DNA of 20,872 nt from Akkermansiaceae bacterium UBA5020 (GTDB lineage: Bacteria > Verrucomicrobiota > Verrucomicrobiia > Verrucomicrobiales > DEV007): the NCBI GenBank assembly GCA_002396885.1, contig DGXY01000071.1:1-20872 (forward strand), written 5' to 3'. Both the position numbers and the translations under genes were made by a program. The notes below the pieces were generated by a model. That model saw nothing but the letters and a program-made list of their open reading frames with translations, did not search any database and was not told where the DNA came from. Below are positions 15,405 to 20,872 of this stretch, piece after piece (position 1 is the first letter of the stretch; every line of letters starts with the position of its first letter).

Positions 15405-15953
15405 ATGAGCACCGTCTTGGAGTATCCCGCGACCGAATGGGCGGCAACCGATTTTCATGCCTTTAACGTGGCGGTCTGGGACAAGCTTTCAGCAGATCCG
15501 TCCATCGCTGCTCTTGATTTCCGGATTGAGACCGACCGCCACGGTCAGATCCTCGCCTCACCTCTGGCTTCCCCGCTTCATGGCAGACGCCAAGTCACCA
15601 TTGGATCTCTTCTCCACCAGTGGCCCCGCTTGGGCCAGGTCATCTCGGAATGTCCCGTCTCCACAAGCGAAGGCGTCAAAGCGATCGATGTCGCCTGGTG
15701 TTCAGCGGAGATCTGGGAGCGCTTCAAGGACCAGTCATGTTTCCTCAAATGCCCGGAGATCTGTGTCGAAATCTGCTCGCCCTCCAACACCCGGAGTGAA
15801 CTCGAGGAGAAAAAGCGACTCTACTTTGCCGCCGGTGCGCGCGAGGTTTGGTTTTGCGAACGGGATGGCTCGATGCGCTTTTTCCTTGCTCCTGAGTCGG
15901 AGCCGGTCGCCGGATCCGCATTGGTCCCGGCATTCCCAGGACGAATTGCCTGA
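15405..15953 (+). CDS. Uma2-family (DUF820) putative restriction-endonuclease-like protein
   Basis: A 182-residue protein of the Uma2/DUF820 family, which has a PD-(D/E)XK nuclease fold but no established cellular role. Family landmarks are GVKAIDVAWCS with Asp95, ICVEICSPSNT with Glu122 and the SPS signature, LEEKKRLYFAAGAREVWFCERDG with Lys136/Lys137, and the final tryptophan-strand segment. The N-terminal region HGRRQVTIGSLL fits the family's substrate-side helix. ATG 15405 (MSTVLEY) is preferred; an in-frame ATG at 15369 would add a hydrophobic 12-residue extension unlike the family. It is the only plus-strand gene here and converges on the methyltransferase gene with an 18-bp gap. Members are common as multicopy genes in cyanobacteria and PVC bacteria. 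Confidence 0.8.
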   Translation: MSTVLEYPATEWAATDFHAFNVAVWDKLSADPSIAALDFRIETDRHGQILASPLASPLHGRRQVTIGSLLHQWPRLGQVISECPVSTSEGVKAIDVAWCSAEIWERFKDQSCFLKCPEICVEICSPSNTRSELEEKKRLYFAAGAREVWFCERDGSMRFFLAPESEPVAGSALVPAFPGRIA

Positions 15954-15971
15954 GTTCGCGCTAGAACCACT

Positions 15972-16949
15972 TCAAACCCCACGGTAAACGCGGTCCAGAA
16001 TCGCCCTCGGGCTTTTGCTTCGTGCGCTATGCCACTTCTCCGCGAGGCGTTTCACCAACCTCCGCGGAACCTTCGTGTAGGTATCGGTGAGGGTCCAGTA
16101 GCTCGACTGCCCTGCCGCGAGGACCGCCTTGGCCTGATCGGCATGACCGCCCAGATCCTGGATGGGCAGGGTTTCTTGCCCGCTTTTTTCAAACACCCCG
16201 AAGAGATTCCCCGGCAAGACCTCGACAAAACGGGCCTTCAAACCCGCTTTCGCCGCGACCGACTCCAGCGTCAGGGCGTCGAAGCCGAAGAGGTGCCCTT
16301 CATGCCATTTGTGGTCGAATCGCATCCCCGGATAGAGGATATCGGGCACTTCGATGAGGAACAGCCCCCCCGTTTTCAGAAATTGGCTCATCCGCCGCAA
16401 ATCCTCGACCGGATCGGCGAGATGCTCGAGAACCTGATAGAGCGAGAGCAGATCGAAGGACTCTGGCTCGAGGGCCGCCTCCTGATACATCCCGAGAAAG
16501 ACCTCGACGCCGTATTGGTCCTTGGCAAAGCTGCCGTAGCCGAGATTCGGCTCGATCCCGCGGGCCTCGCAACCCAAGGTCTTCATCAGGTAAACCCATT
16601 CGCCCCCGCCCGCGCCGATGTCGAGGGTGCGCATCCCGGCTTGAGCGGCTCGGCCTGAGTGGCCGTGCCGTTCCAAGGCAACCCCGCCGGCCCGGAGGAT
16701 GTGCTTGGGTTTCGGAACGAAGGACTGTTTATAGGAAACACGGTATTCCTCACGATAAAACTTCGCGAGATCCTCGACCGGGAGCGGATCGACGTAGATG
16801 ATCCCGCTGGCGAGCGACATCACGTTGCGCAACGGCTTGCCATGACGATCGCGGTTGGCCACGACGACCGCGTCGTGGGATCCGGTGAGCGGACAAGGCC
16901 GCACCGTTTGGATGGAGTCGCCGATCGAGCAGTCGTGAAGATTCGCCAT
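15972..16949 (-). CDS. Class I SAM-dependent methyltransferase with a degenerate N-terminal zinc ribbon
   Basis: A 325-residue Methyltransf_23-like enzyme. SAM-binding motif I is LDIGAGGGEWVYL (109-121), the acidic motif II region is ARGIEPN (129-135) and the later segment is DLLSLYQVLEHLADP (166-180). The N-terminus RPCPLTGSHD, DRHGKPLRNVMSLASGIIYVDPLP and LAKFYREEYRVSYK follows the pattern of methyltransferases that begin with a four-cysteine zinc ribbon. Only Cys19 remains; Thr22, Ser45 and Ser48 sit where the other cysteines would be. The substrate is unknown; relatives often act on sugars or envelope glycans. ATG 16949 is chosen; a GTG at 16970 is also in frame. It follows the NagA-like gene by 58 bp on the same strand, so the two may be co-transcribed. 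Confidence 0.8.
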   Translation of the reverse strand: MANLHDCSIGDSIQTVRPCPLTGSHDAVVVANRDRHGKPLRNVMSLASGIIYVDPLPVEDLAKFYREEYRVSYKQSFVPKPKHILRAGGVALERHGHSGRAAQAGMRTLDIGAGGGEWVYLMKTLGCEARGIEPNLGYGSFAKDQYGVEVFLGMYQEAALEPESFDLLSLYQVLEHLADPVEDLRRMSQFLKTGGLFLIEVPDILYPGMRFDHKWHEGHLFGFDALTLESVAAKAGLKARFVEVLPGNLFGVFEKSGQETLPIQDLGGHADQAKAVLAAGQSSYWTLTDTYTKVPRRLVKRLAEKWHSARSKSPRAILDRVYRGV

Positions 16950-17007
16950 GAGGATGGCGTTCTTTAGCACAGGACGGCCCCGGTGCGAATCGGAAATCGT
17001 TTGGAAA

Positions 17008-17925
17008 TCACTCCGCTGCCAGCCCGAGTGCCGCGAGCGGGTTCTGCCGGTAGACGCGGTCGATCTCCGCCTCGCTCAGACCGAGATGTTCCCGCAGTTT
17101 GGCCGCCACCTGGTGACCGCGGATCGTCGATCCCGCGAGATTCGGTGACCCCGGACGCCGCGCCACTCCCTCGGCGTCGACCTCGACCGGGGCGCCCGAG
17201 AGATCGTAGATCCCCGGCCCCAGCCCCGCCGCCATGATCGCATCCGAGGTGAAGATGGTCCGTTCGAGACCCGTGATCTTGAAATAGTTCCGCAGGGCGA
17301 AAAAGGGCACGTGGGCCCCGTCGGGGATGAAACAGACCCAGAGCCGGTCCGAAAGCGAGAGGACCCGCTGGATGAAGTTGTCGTGCCGAGGCAGGATCAC
17401 CGGACAGCCGTTCCCGAGGTGGGTAATCATGGAAAGTCCCGCATCGATCGCCCGTTCGAGGGTGGCGAAGTCTGGGTCACAATGTCCCGCCGAGACGGTC
17501 ACGCCTTGTTCGACCAAGTAACGTGTCGTCGCAGCACCGGGATCGTTTTCCGGGGCGAGGGTCACCAACCGCACCAGTCCCCTGCCCGCCTCGAGAAGTC
17601 GTGCCGCGTCGTCGCGGTTCGCCGGGACGACGCAGTGCGCCGGGTGCGCCCCGATGTAGCCGGGCTCGGCATTCAAAAAGGGCCCCTCCACGTGAAAGCC
17701 CTTCACCATCGACCCGATCACCGGGTCCATCTCCCGGTATCGGACCATCCCCCGGAGTTTCGCGCAGAGGGCCTCGACCGAATCGGTGATGATCGTCGCG
17801 AGGATCCCCTCGATCCCGTCCGCCTTCAGCGCCTCGCAGGCACGGTGCATCTCGTCAGCGGTGAGATCGAGCGAACAAAAATCGACACCGGCGTAACCGT
17901 TGATCTGAAGGTCGAAATAGGACAT
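17008..17925 (-). CDS. nagA: NagA-like N-acetylglucosamine-6-phosphate deacetylase, barrel-only form
   Basis: A 305-residue amidohydrolase-superfamily enzyme predicted to deacetylate GlcNAc-6-phosphate in amino-sugar or cell-wall recycling. It opens directly with DLQINGYAGVDF, the first barrel strand of NagA. The metal and catalytic set is present in NagA order: Glu80 in FHVEGPFLN, His148 in SAGHCD, His169 in THLGNG, His205 in PDGAHVP and Asp228 in FTSDAIMAAG. Family members are usually about 380 residues. Here the N-terminal beta strands before the barrel are absent, and so is the C-terminal GxxADxV strand region, since the protein ends just after RQNPLAALGL. THLGNG and GHCDPD replace the commoner THLFNAM and GHSxA. 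The start ATG 17925 is close to the minisatellite, leaving little room for a longer N-terminus. The substrate could be a related acetamido sugar. Confidence 0.8.
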   Translation of the reverse strand: MSYFDLQINGYAGVDFCSLDLTADEMHRACEALKADGIEGILATIITDSVEALCAKLRGMVRYREMDPVIGSMVKGFHVEGPFLNAEPGYIGAHPAHCVVPANRDDAARLLEAGRGLVRLVTLAPENDPGAATTRYLVEQGVTVSAGHCDPDFATLERAIDAGLSMITHLGNGCPVILPRHDNFIQRVLSLSDRLWVCFIPDGAHVPFFALRNYFKITGLERTIFTSDAIMAAGLGPGIYDLSGAPVEVDAEGVARRPGSPNLAGSTIRGHQVAAKLREHLGLSEAEIDRVYRQNPLAALGLAAE

Positions 17926-17945
17926 GTGGCGATCCGCGTGGGGAG

Positions 17946-18033
17946 AGTGGAGTATTGGAGTAGTGGAGTGATGGAGTGATGGAGTGATGGAGTGATGGAG
18001 TGATGGAGTGATGGAGTATTGGAGTAATGGAAT
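17946..18033. repeat. 8-bp minisatellite (gatggagt)n
   Basis: Eleven consecutive 8-bp units fill this stretch. Six perfect copies of gatggagt (17970-18017) are flanked by three diverged units on the left (agtggagt, attggagt, agtggagt) and two on the right (attggagt, aatggaat). The array occupies most of the 138-bp gap between the NagA-like and DinG-like genes. Open frames through it give only repetitive Ser/His/Pro peptides and are not genes. Copy number is likely variable by slippage. Confidence 0.9.
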
Positions 18034-18070
18034 CCAGCGGATCGCGCAAGCTCCATCACTCCATCACTCC
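17997..18070 (-). repeat. 20-bp inverted repeat folding the minisatellite onto the dinG 3' end
   Basis: The 20 bases at 18051-18070 are the exact reverse complement of 17997-18016 inside the minisatellite, with 34 bases between. The right arm includes the dinG stop codon (18064-18066) and its last codon. The dinG transcript could therefore form a long hairpin at its 3' end, serving as a terminator-like or stabilising structure. There is no T-run, so a classical intrinsic terminator is not shown. The left arm can slide in 8-bp steps along the array. Confidence 0.75.
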
Positions 18071-20118
18071 TCCACCACCACCGGCGCCTCAGGCATGGCG
18101 TCGAGAAAGATCTTCCCGTAGCGTTTCGTGAGAACGCGGTTGTCGAGGATCACGACCATGCCGCGGTCATCGCCGCTGCGAATGAGACGGCCGACGCCCT
18201 GGCGCAGTTTCAGGATGGCTTCGGGCACGCTGTATTCCATGAAGGAATTGCCCCCGTGCTCCTCGATGTATTCGAGCCGCGCCTGAGTCAGCGGGTGATC
18301 CGGCACCGCGAAGGGAAGGCGGGTGATGATGACGTTGCTGAGCGCCTTGCCCGGCACATCGACCCCGGTCCAGAAACTGTCCGTGCCGAAGAGCACACTC
18401 GTCTCGTCGTTCTTGAAGTCCTCGATCAACTGATTTCGTGAGGTGCCTGCCCCCTGGACGAGGAGACGGATCTTCTCGGTGCGGAAAAAATCATCAAGCT
18501 CGGCCGAAATCCGCTGGAGGAGTTTGTAGCTCGTGAAAAGAACAAAGGCCCGACCACCCGACTTCCTGATAAAATGTCGGATCCATTTCGCGAGCGCGCC
18601 CTCATAGGCACGGTCGGTCGGCTCGGGCATGGTCTTGACGAGGTGGATCGTCATCTGCTTCGCGTAGTCAAAGGGACTGCCGATGCGGATCGCCTCGACC
18701 TCCCCCGCCCCGACCCGTTTGCGGAAATAGCCGAGGTCGCGCTCCCCCACCCCGAGCGTCGCACTCGTGAAGATGCAGGGTCGGTTCCGGTCGAAGAAGA
18801 CCGGCTTGAGCAACTCGGCCACGTTCACCGGAGCCGCATTCAGGCTCAGCGACTCGCGTTCGTTCTTCTCGACCCAGTAGACGAGCCCGTCGTCGCGCTG
18901 GTCGAGGAAAGTCCCGAGGGCAGCGCGGCAGTCGGCGAGGCGGCGGGCCAGTTCACCGAGTTCGTTCTTGGTCGTCTCATCGGCGAGTTCGGCGATGGCC
19001 CGGGCCCGTCGGCTCACCTCGATGAGACCGGAGCCGAGGGTGTCCTCGACGAATTCCGGTTCGCGGATGCGGAACTCGCGGCCGTATTCGCCCCACTTGC
19101 AGTTCCCCTCGACCCGGTCGAAGAACTCGTCGATCTCGTCGAGCAGGGCCATGGTGAGGCGCCGCCCCTCCATGTCGCCGGTCAGTTGAAAGAGGCCCTT
19201 CTTGTTTTTCGGATTGAAAAGCCGGTGCAGGTCGAACTTCATCCCCGTCTGCGAGAGCGCGAGCCCGAGCTGCCGCGCCGCGACCTGCTCGAGGGTGTGG
19301 GCCTCGTCAAAGATGAGGAAATCCTTCGCGAAGAGGAATCCCTCCCCCGACTCTTGGAATTCGCTCTGTCCGTTCAGCAGGGTGAAAAAGAGGGTGTGAT
19401 TCACGACCACGACGTGGGCATCGGCGATCCGTTTGCGAGCCTCTTGATAAAAACATTTTCCGGTCCCGGCGCAGCGTTTCGGAGTGCAGGCGTGACTCTC
19501 GCTGCAGACCTGCGACCAGACCCGTTGCGCGGGAGTGAAATCGAGATCGCTGAGAGTGCCATCCTTCGTCTTTTCGGCCCATTCCCAGATCAGCTTCAGC
19601 TCCTCGAGTTCTGAAGTCGTGAACAGCTCGAGACCACCCGACATCGCGATCTGGAGGCGGAGCGGACAGAGGTAATTGCGCCGCCCTTTTAACAAGAGCG
19701 CCCGAAAAGGCTCGTTGAGGACCGATTGCAGGAGGGGGATGTCCTTGAGCACGAGCTGCTCCTGCAAATTGATGGTGTGGGTCGAGATGATCGCCTTGCG
19801 CCCCTCGTCGAGGGCGAGTCGCACGGCCGGGGCAAGGTAGGCAAGCGATTTGCCGACACCCGTCCCCGCCTCGATCACAAGGGGGCGCGACTCCTCCAAT
19901 GCCCGCGCCACCGCCACCGCCATCTGCTGCTGCTCAGGGCGGAATTCGAAATCCTCGAGGCGCGAGAGAGCGCCGCTTTTCCCGAAGAACTCGGAAGTGA
20001 AGCGGGTCAGGGAATCGGGGCCATGGCCCAGCTCGACGAGGGAGATCACGTGTTCAGCGATGCACCGGAATGCCGAGCGCGGCAAGGGGGAAATCGGGCG
20101 TTGATGATCGCCGTTCAC
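18064..20118 (-). CDS. dinG: DinG-family ATP-dependent Fe-S DNA helicase
   Basis: A 684-residue superfamily 2, XPD-like 5'-3' helicase that unwinds replication/repair intermediates and R-loops. Visible motifs are Walker A EAGTGVGKS (83-91), Fe-S cluster cysteines Cys151, Cys211, Cys216 and Cys222, FDEAHTLE with the DEAH box at 271-274, FTSATLGVG, FGTDSFWTGVDVPG and the motif VI GVGRLIRSGDDRG. The cysteine spacing (x4 then x5 between the last three) equals that of E. coli DinG (Cys120/194/199/205). There is no N-terminal exonuclease domain, so it is the E. coli-type length. The start is GTG 20118, directly after the vapC TGA, with GGGGTGAG six bases upstream as one of the few credible Shine-Dalgarno sequences here. 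The stop lies inside a long inverted repeat. Confidence 0.93.
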   Translation of the reverse strand: MNGDHQRPISPLPRSAFRCIAEHVISLVELGHGPDSLTRFTSEFFGKSGALSRLEDFEFRPEQQQMAVAVARALEESRPLVIEAGTGVGKSLAYLAPAVRLALDEGRKAIISTHTINLQEQLVLKDIPLLQSVLNEPFRALLLKGRRNYLCPLRLQIAMSGGLELFTTSELEELKLIWEWAEKTKDGTLSDLDFTPAQRVWSQVCSESHACTPKRCAGTGKCFYQEARKRIADAHVVVVNHTLFFTLLNGQSEFQESGEGFLFAKDFLIFDEAHTLEQVAARQLGLALSQTGMKFDLHRLFNPKNKKGLFQLTGDMEGRRLTMALLDEIDEFFDRVEGNCKWGEYGREFRIREPEFVEDTLGSGLIEVSRRARAIAELADETTKNELGELARRLADCRAALGTFLDQRDDGLVYWVEKNERESLSLNAAPVNVAELLKPVFFDRNRPCIFTSATLGVGERDLGYFRKRVGAGEVEAIRIGSPFDYAKQMTIHLVKTMPEPTDRAYEGALAKWIRHFIRKSGGRAFVLFTSYKLLQRISAELDDFFRTEKIRLLVQGAGTSRNQLIEDFKNDETSVLFGTDSFWTGVDVPGKALSNVIITRLPFAVPDHPLTQARLEYIEEHGGNSFMEYSVPEAILKLRQGVGRLIRSGDDRGMVVILDNRVLTKRYGKIFLDAMPEAPVVVEE

Positions 20119-20550
20119 TCAGCTCACCCCATCGCTATCCCATGGATTCCATAACCGAAGTTCCCCGAAATCACACTGCCTCAGGTTCCGTGTAACGAAA
20201 ACCATCCCGTTTTGCATGGCCGTGGCGGCGATCTGTCCATCAGCCACCCCGATCGAGAGTCCCCGTGACTCGCTCCCGGCGACGAGATCGCCCCAACTCT
20301 TCGCCGACTCCCGGTCAAAGGGCAAAATCCGGTCGCCAAAGTCGGTCTCCAGCTTGTGCAACCAACGGATGAGCTCACTCTTTCGCTCTCCGGCGGGTAG
20401 CCGACGCACGCCCTTGACGAGTTCTCCAAAAACGATGGCGCTGATGTAGAGAGCTTCGGAGGGCAAGGTTGCGATCCGTCTTTTCACCTCCCGATCCCCC
20501 TGCGGGTGGCGAATTTCTGAAATGACATTTGTGTCGAGAAGCCACCTCAT
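20119..20550 (-). CDS. vapC: VapC-like PIN-domain ribonuclease toxin
   Basis: A 143-residue PIN-domain toxin of a type II toxin-antitoxin pair, expected to cleave RNA (often tRNA) when its antitoxin is degraded. The four acidic PIN residues are visible: Asp6 in LLDTNVISE, Glu43 in VFGELVKGVRRLP, Asp104 in GVADGQIAATA and Asp127 in TRNLRQCDF. The length is typical. Its ATG overlaps the antitoxin stop in an ATGA, the classic translationally coupled arrangement. Its own TGA is immediately followed by the dinG GTG. All catalytic positions are intact, so the toxin looks functional. Regulation is presumably by antitoxin binding upstream at 20800-20812. Confidence 0.92.
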   Translation of the reverse strand: MRWLLDTNVISEIRHPQGDREVKRRIATLPSEALYISAIVFGELVKGVRRLPAGERKSELIRWLHKLETDFGDRILPFDRESAKSWGDLVAGSESRGLSIGVADGQIAATAMQNGMVFVTRNLRQCDFGELRLWNPWDSDGVS

Positions 20551-20786
20551 AGAGACACTTCACGCATTGGCTCTCCAGACCTCTCCAAGTCGACACCTTC
20601 CAACGAAGGGCCGTCCATGAGGAAATCGAGGAACGACTCCCGCCGGCCGGTCTCCCGCAGGTATTGCTCTTTGGAAATCAACACGAACTCGTCCCCGCGA
20701 CGAGTGATGGTCTGCGGCCCCTCTTTCAAGGCCAGGTTCACCAATTCGCTTAGCCGGTTTTTTGCGTCTGCCAACTTCCAAGTCAT
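20547..20786 (-). CDS. Phd/YefM-type antitoxin
   Basis: A 79-residue antitoxin that should bind and neutralise the adjacent PIN toxin and repress the operon. The N-terminal part WKLADAKNRLSELVNLALKEGPQTITRRGDEFVLIS matches the Phd/YefM DNA-binding fold (W.l.dAK..lSeLv, GPQ.iTrrG). The C-terminal part (FLDFLMDGPSLEGVDLERSGEP) is acidic and likely wraps the toxin. The gene overlaps vapC by 4 bp. The ATG at 20786 has GGAG only two bases upstream, a poor spacing. A Phd-type antitoxin with a VapC-type toxin is a common mixed pairing. Confidence 0.9.
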   Translation of the reverse strand: MTWKLADAKNRLSELVNLALKEGPQTITRRGDEFVLISKEQYLRETGRRESFLDFLMDGPSLEGVDLERSGEPMREVSL

Positions 20787-20799
20787 GACTCCATCTTAG

Positions 20800-20812
20800 C
20801 TAGATTGTCTAG
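20800..20812. promoter_or_regulatory. Candidate toxin-antitoxin operator
   Basis: The sequence ctaga-ttg-tctag is a perfect 5-bp inverted repeat with a 3-bp centre, 14 bases upstream of the antitoxin ATG. On the minus strand a TAAGAT hexamer (20793-20798), 4 of 6 to the -10 consensus, lies next to it. Phd-type antitoxins autoregulate by binding short palindromes overlapping their promoter, which this placement fits. The surrounding A/T-rich bases (atttaaaa) support a promoter here. Confidence 0.5.
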
Positions 20813-20832
20813 ATTTAAAAGCGAAATCGGCG

Positions 20833-20872
20833 CCCCCCCCCCCCCCCGCCCCCATCCCCCCCCCCCCCCCCC
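20833..20872. other. Poly-C low-complexity end, probable assembly artefact
   Basis: The last 40 bases are almost all C: runs of 15 and 17 C with a few other bases between. Such a stretch in ordinary chromosomal DNA is very unlikely. It begins right at the contig edge, next to an otherwise normal promoter region, suggesting sequencing or assembly error rather than biology. Confidence 0.8.

Noticed and set aside
15954..15971. A bidirectional terminator between the convergent Uma2-type and methyltransferase genes
   Set aside because: The 18-bp gap has no inverted repeat or T-tract.
17826..18059. Open frames encoding Ser-His-Pro repeat peptides across 17826-18059
   Set aside because: They only translate the 8-bp minisatellite and the start of the NagA-like gene in the wrong frame.
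17946..18070. CRISPR array
   Set aside because: Units are 8 bp and contiguous with no spacers, so this is a tandem minisatellite.

Overview
The window is GC-rich bacterial chromosomal DNA. My best guess at the source is Verrucomicrobiota or a related PVC-group bacterium. That guess comes from remembered protein flavour (MalQ, DinG and a barrel-only NagA subfamily) and from the short dispersed repeats; it has not been tested by any search. Every gene is on the minus strand except one Uma2-type gene. The right edge ends in poly-C and looks like a damaged contig end.

Positions 216-12212 hold one giant minus-strand gene for a 3998-residue hybrid polyketide synthase / non-ribosomal peptide synthetase. 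The domain order read from motifs is KS-AT-DH-cMT-(structural pseudo-KR)-ER-KR-ACP-C-A-PCP, followed by an unusual C-terminal domain. This is the order of fungal highly reducing PKS-NRPS hybrids, here in a bacterial setting. The adenylation domain carries a glycine-like specificity code. The C-terminal domain has neither a thioesterase GxSxG nor the extended-SDR fold of ordinary terminal reductase domains. It resembles the cyanobacterial acyl-ACP reductase (AAR) that makes fatty aldehydes and keeps the putative catalytic cysteine. The inferred product is a reduced, possibly C-methylated acyl chain joined to glycine and released reductively as an aldehyde. The gene appears to stand alone: a strong hairpin lies just after its stop and no accessory biosynthetic gene is visible.

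Positions 12470-15295 hold two central-metabolism genes, mdh (malate dehydrogenase) and malQ (4-alpha-glucanotransferase), separated by a clear intrinsic terminator. The mdh-PKS gap carries a candidate promoter and a structured leader. Positions 15304-15953 hold an inverted repeat and a divergent Uma2-family gene.

Positions 15972-17925 hold a SAM-dependent methyltransferase with a decayed N-terminal zinc ribbon and a minimal, barrel-only NagA-like deacetylase. Positions 17946-18070 are an 8-bp minisatellite that can fold back on the end of dinG. Positions 18064-20786 hold a compact run of Phd-type antitoxin, VapC-type toxin and DinG-type Fe-S helicase. The first two overlap by 4 bp and the last two abut directly. 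An inverted repeat upstream of the antitoxin is a candidate operator.
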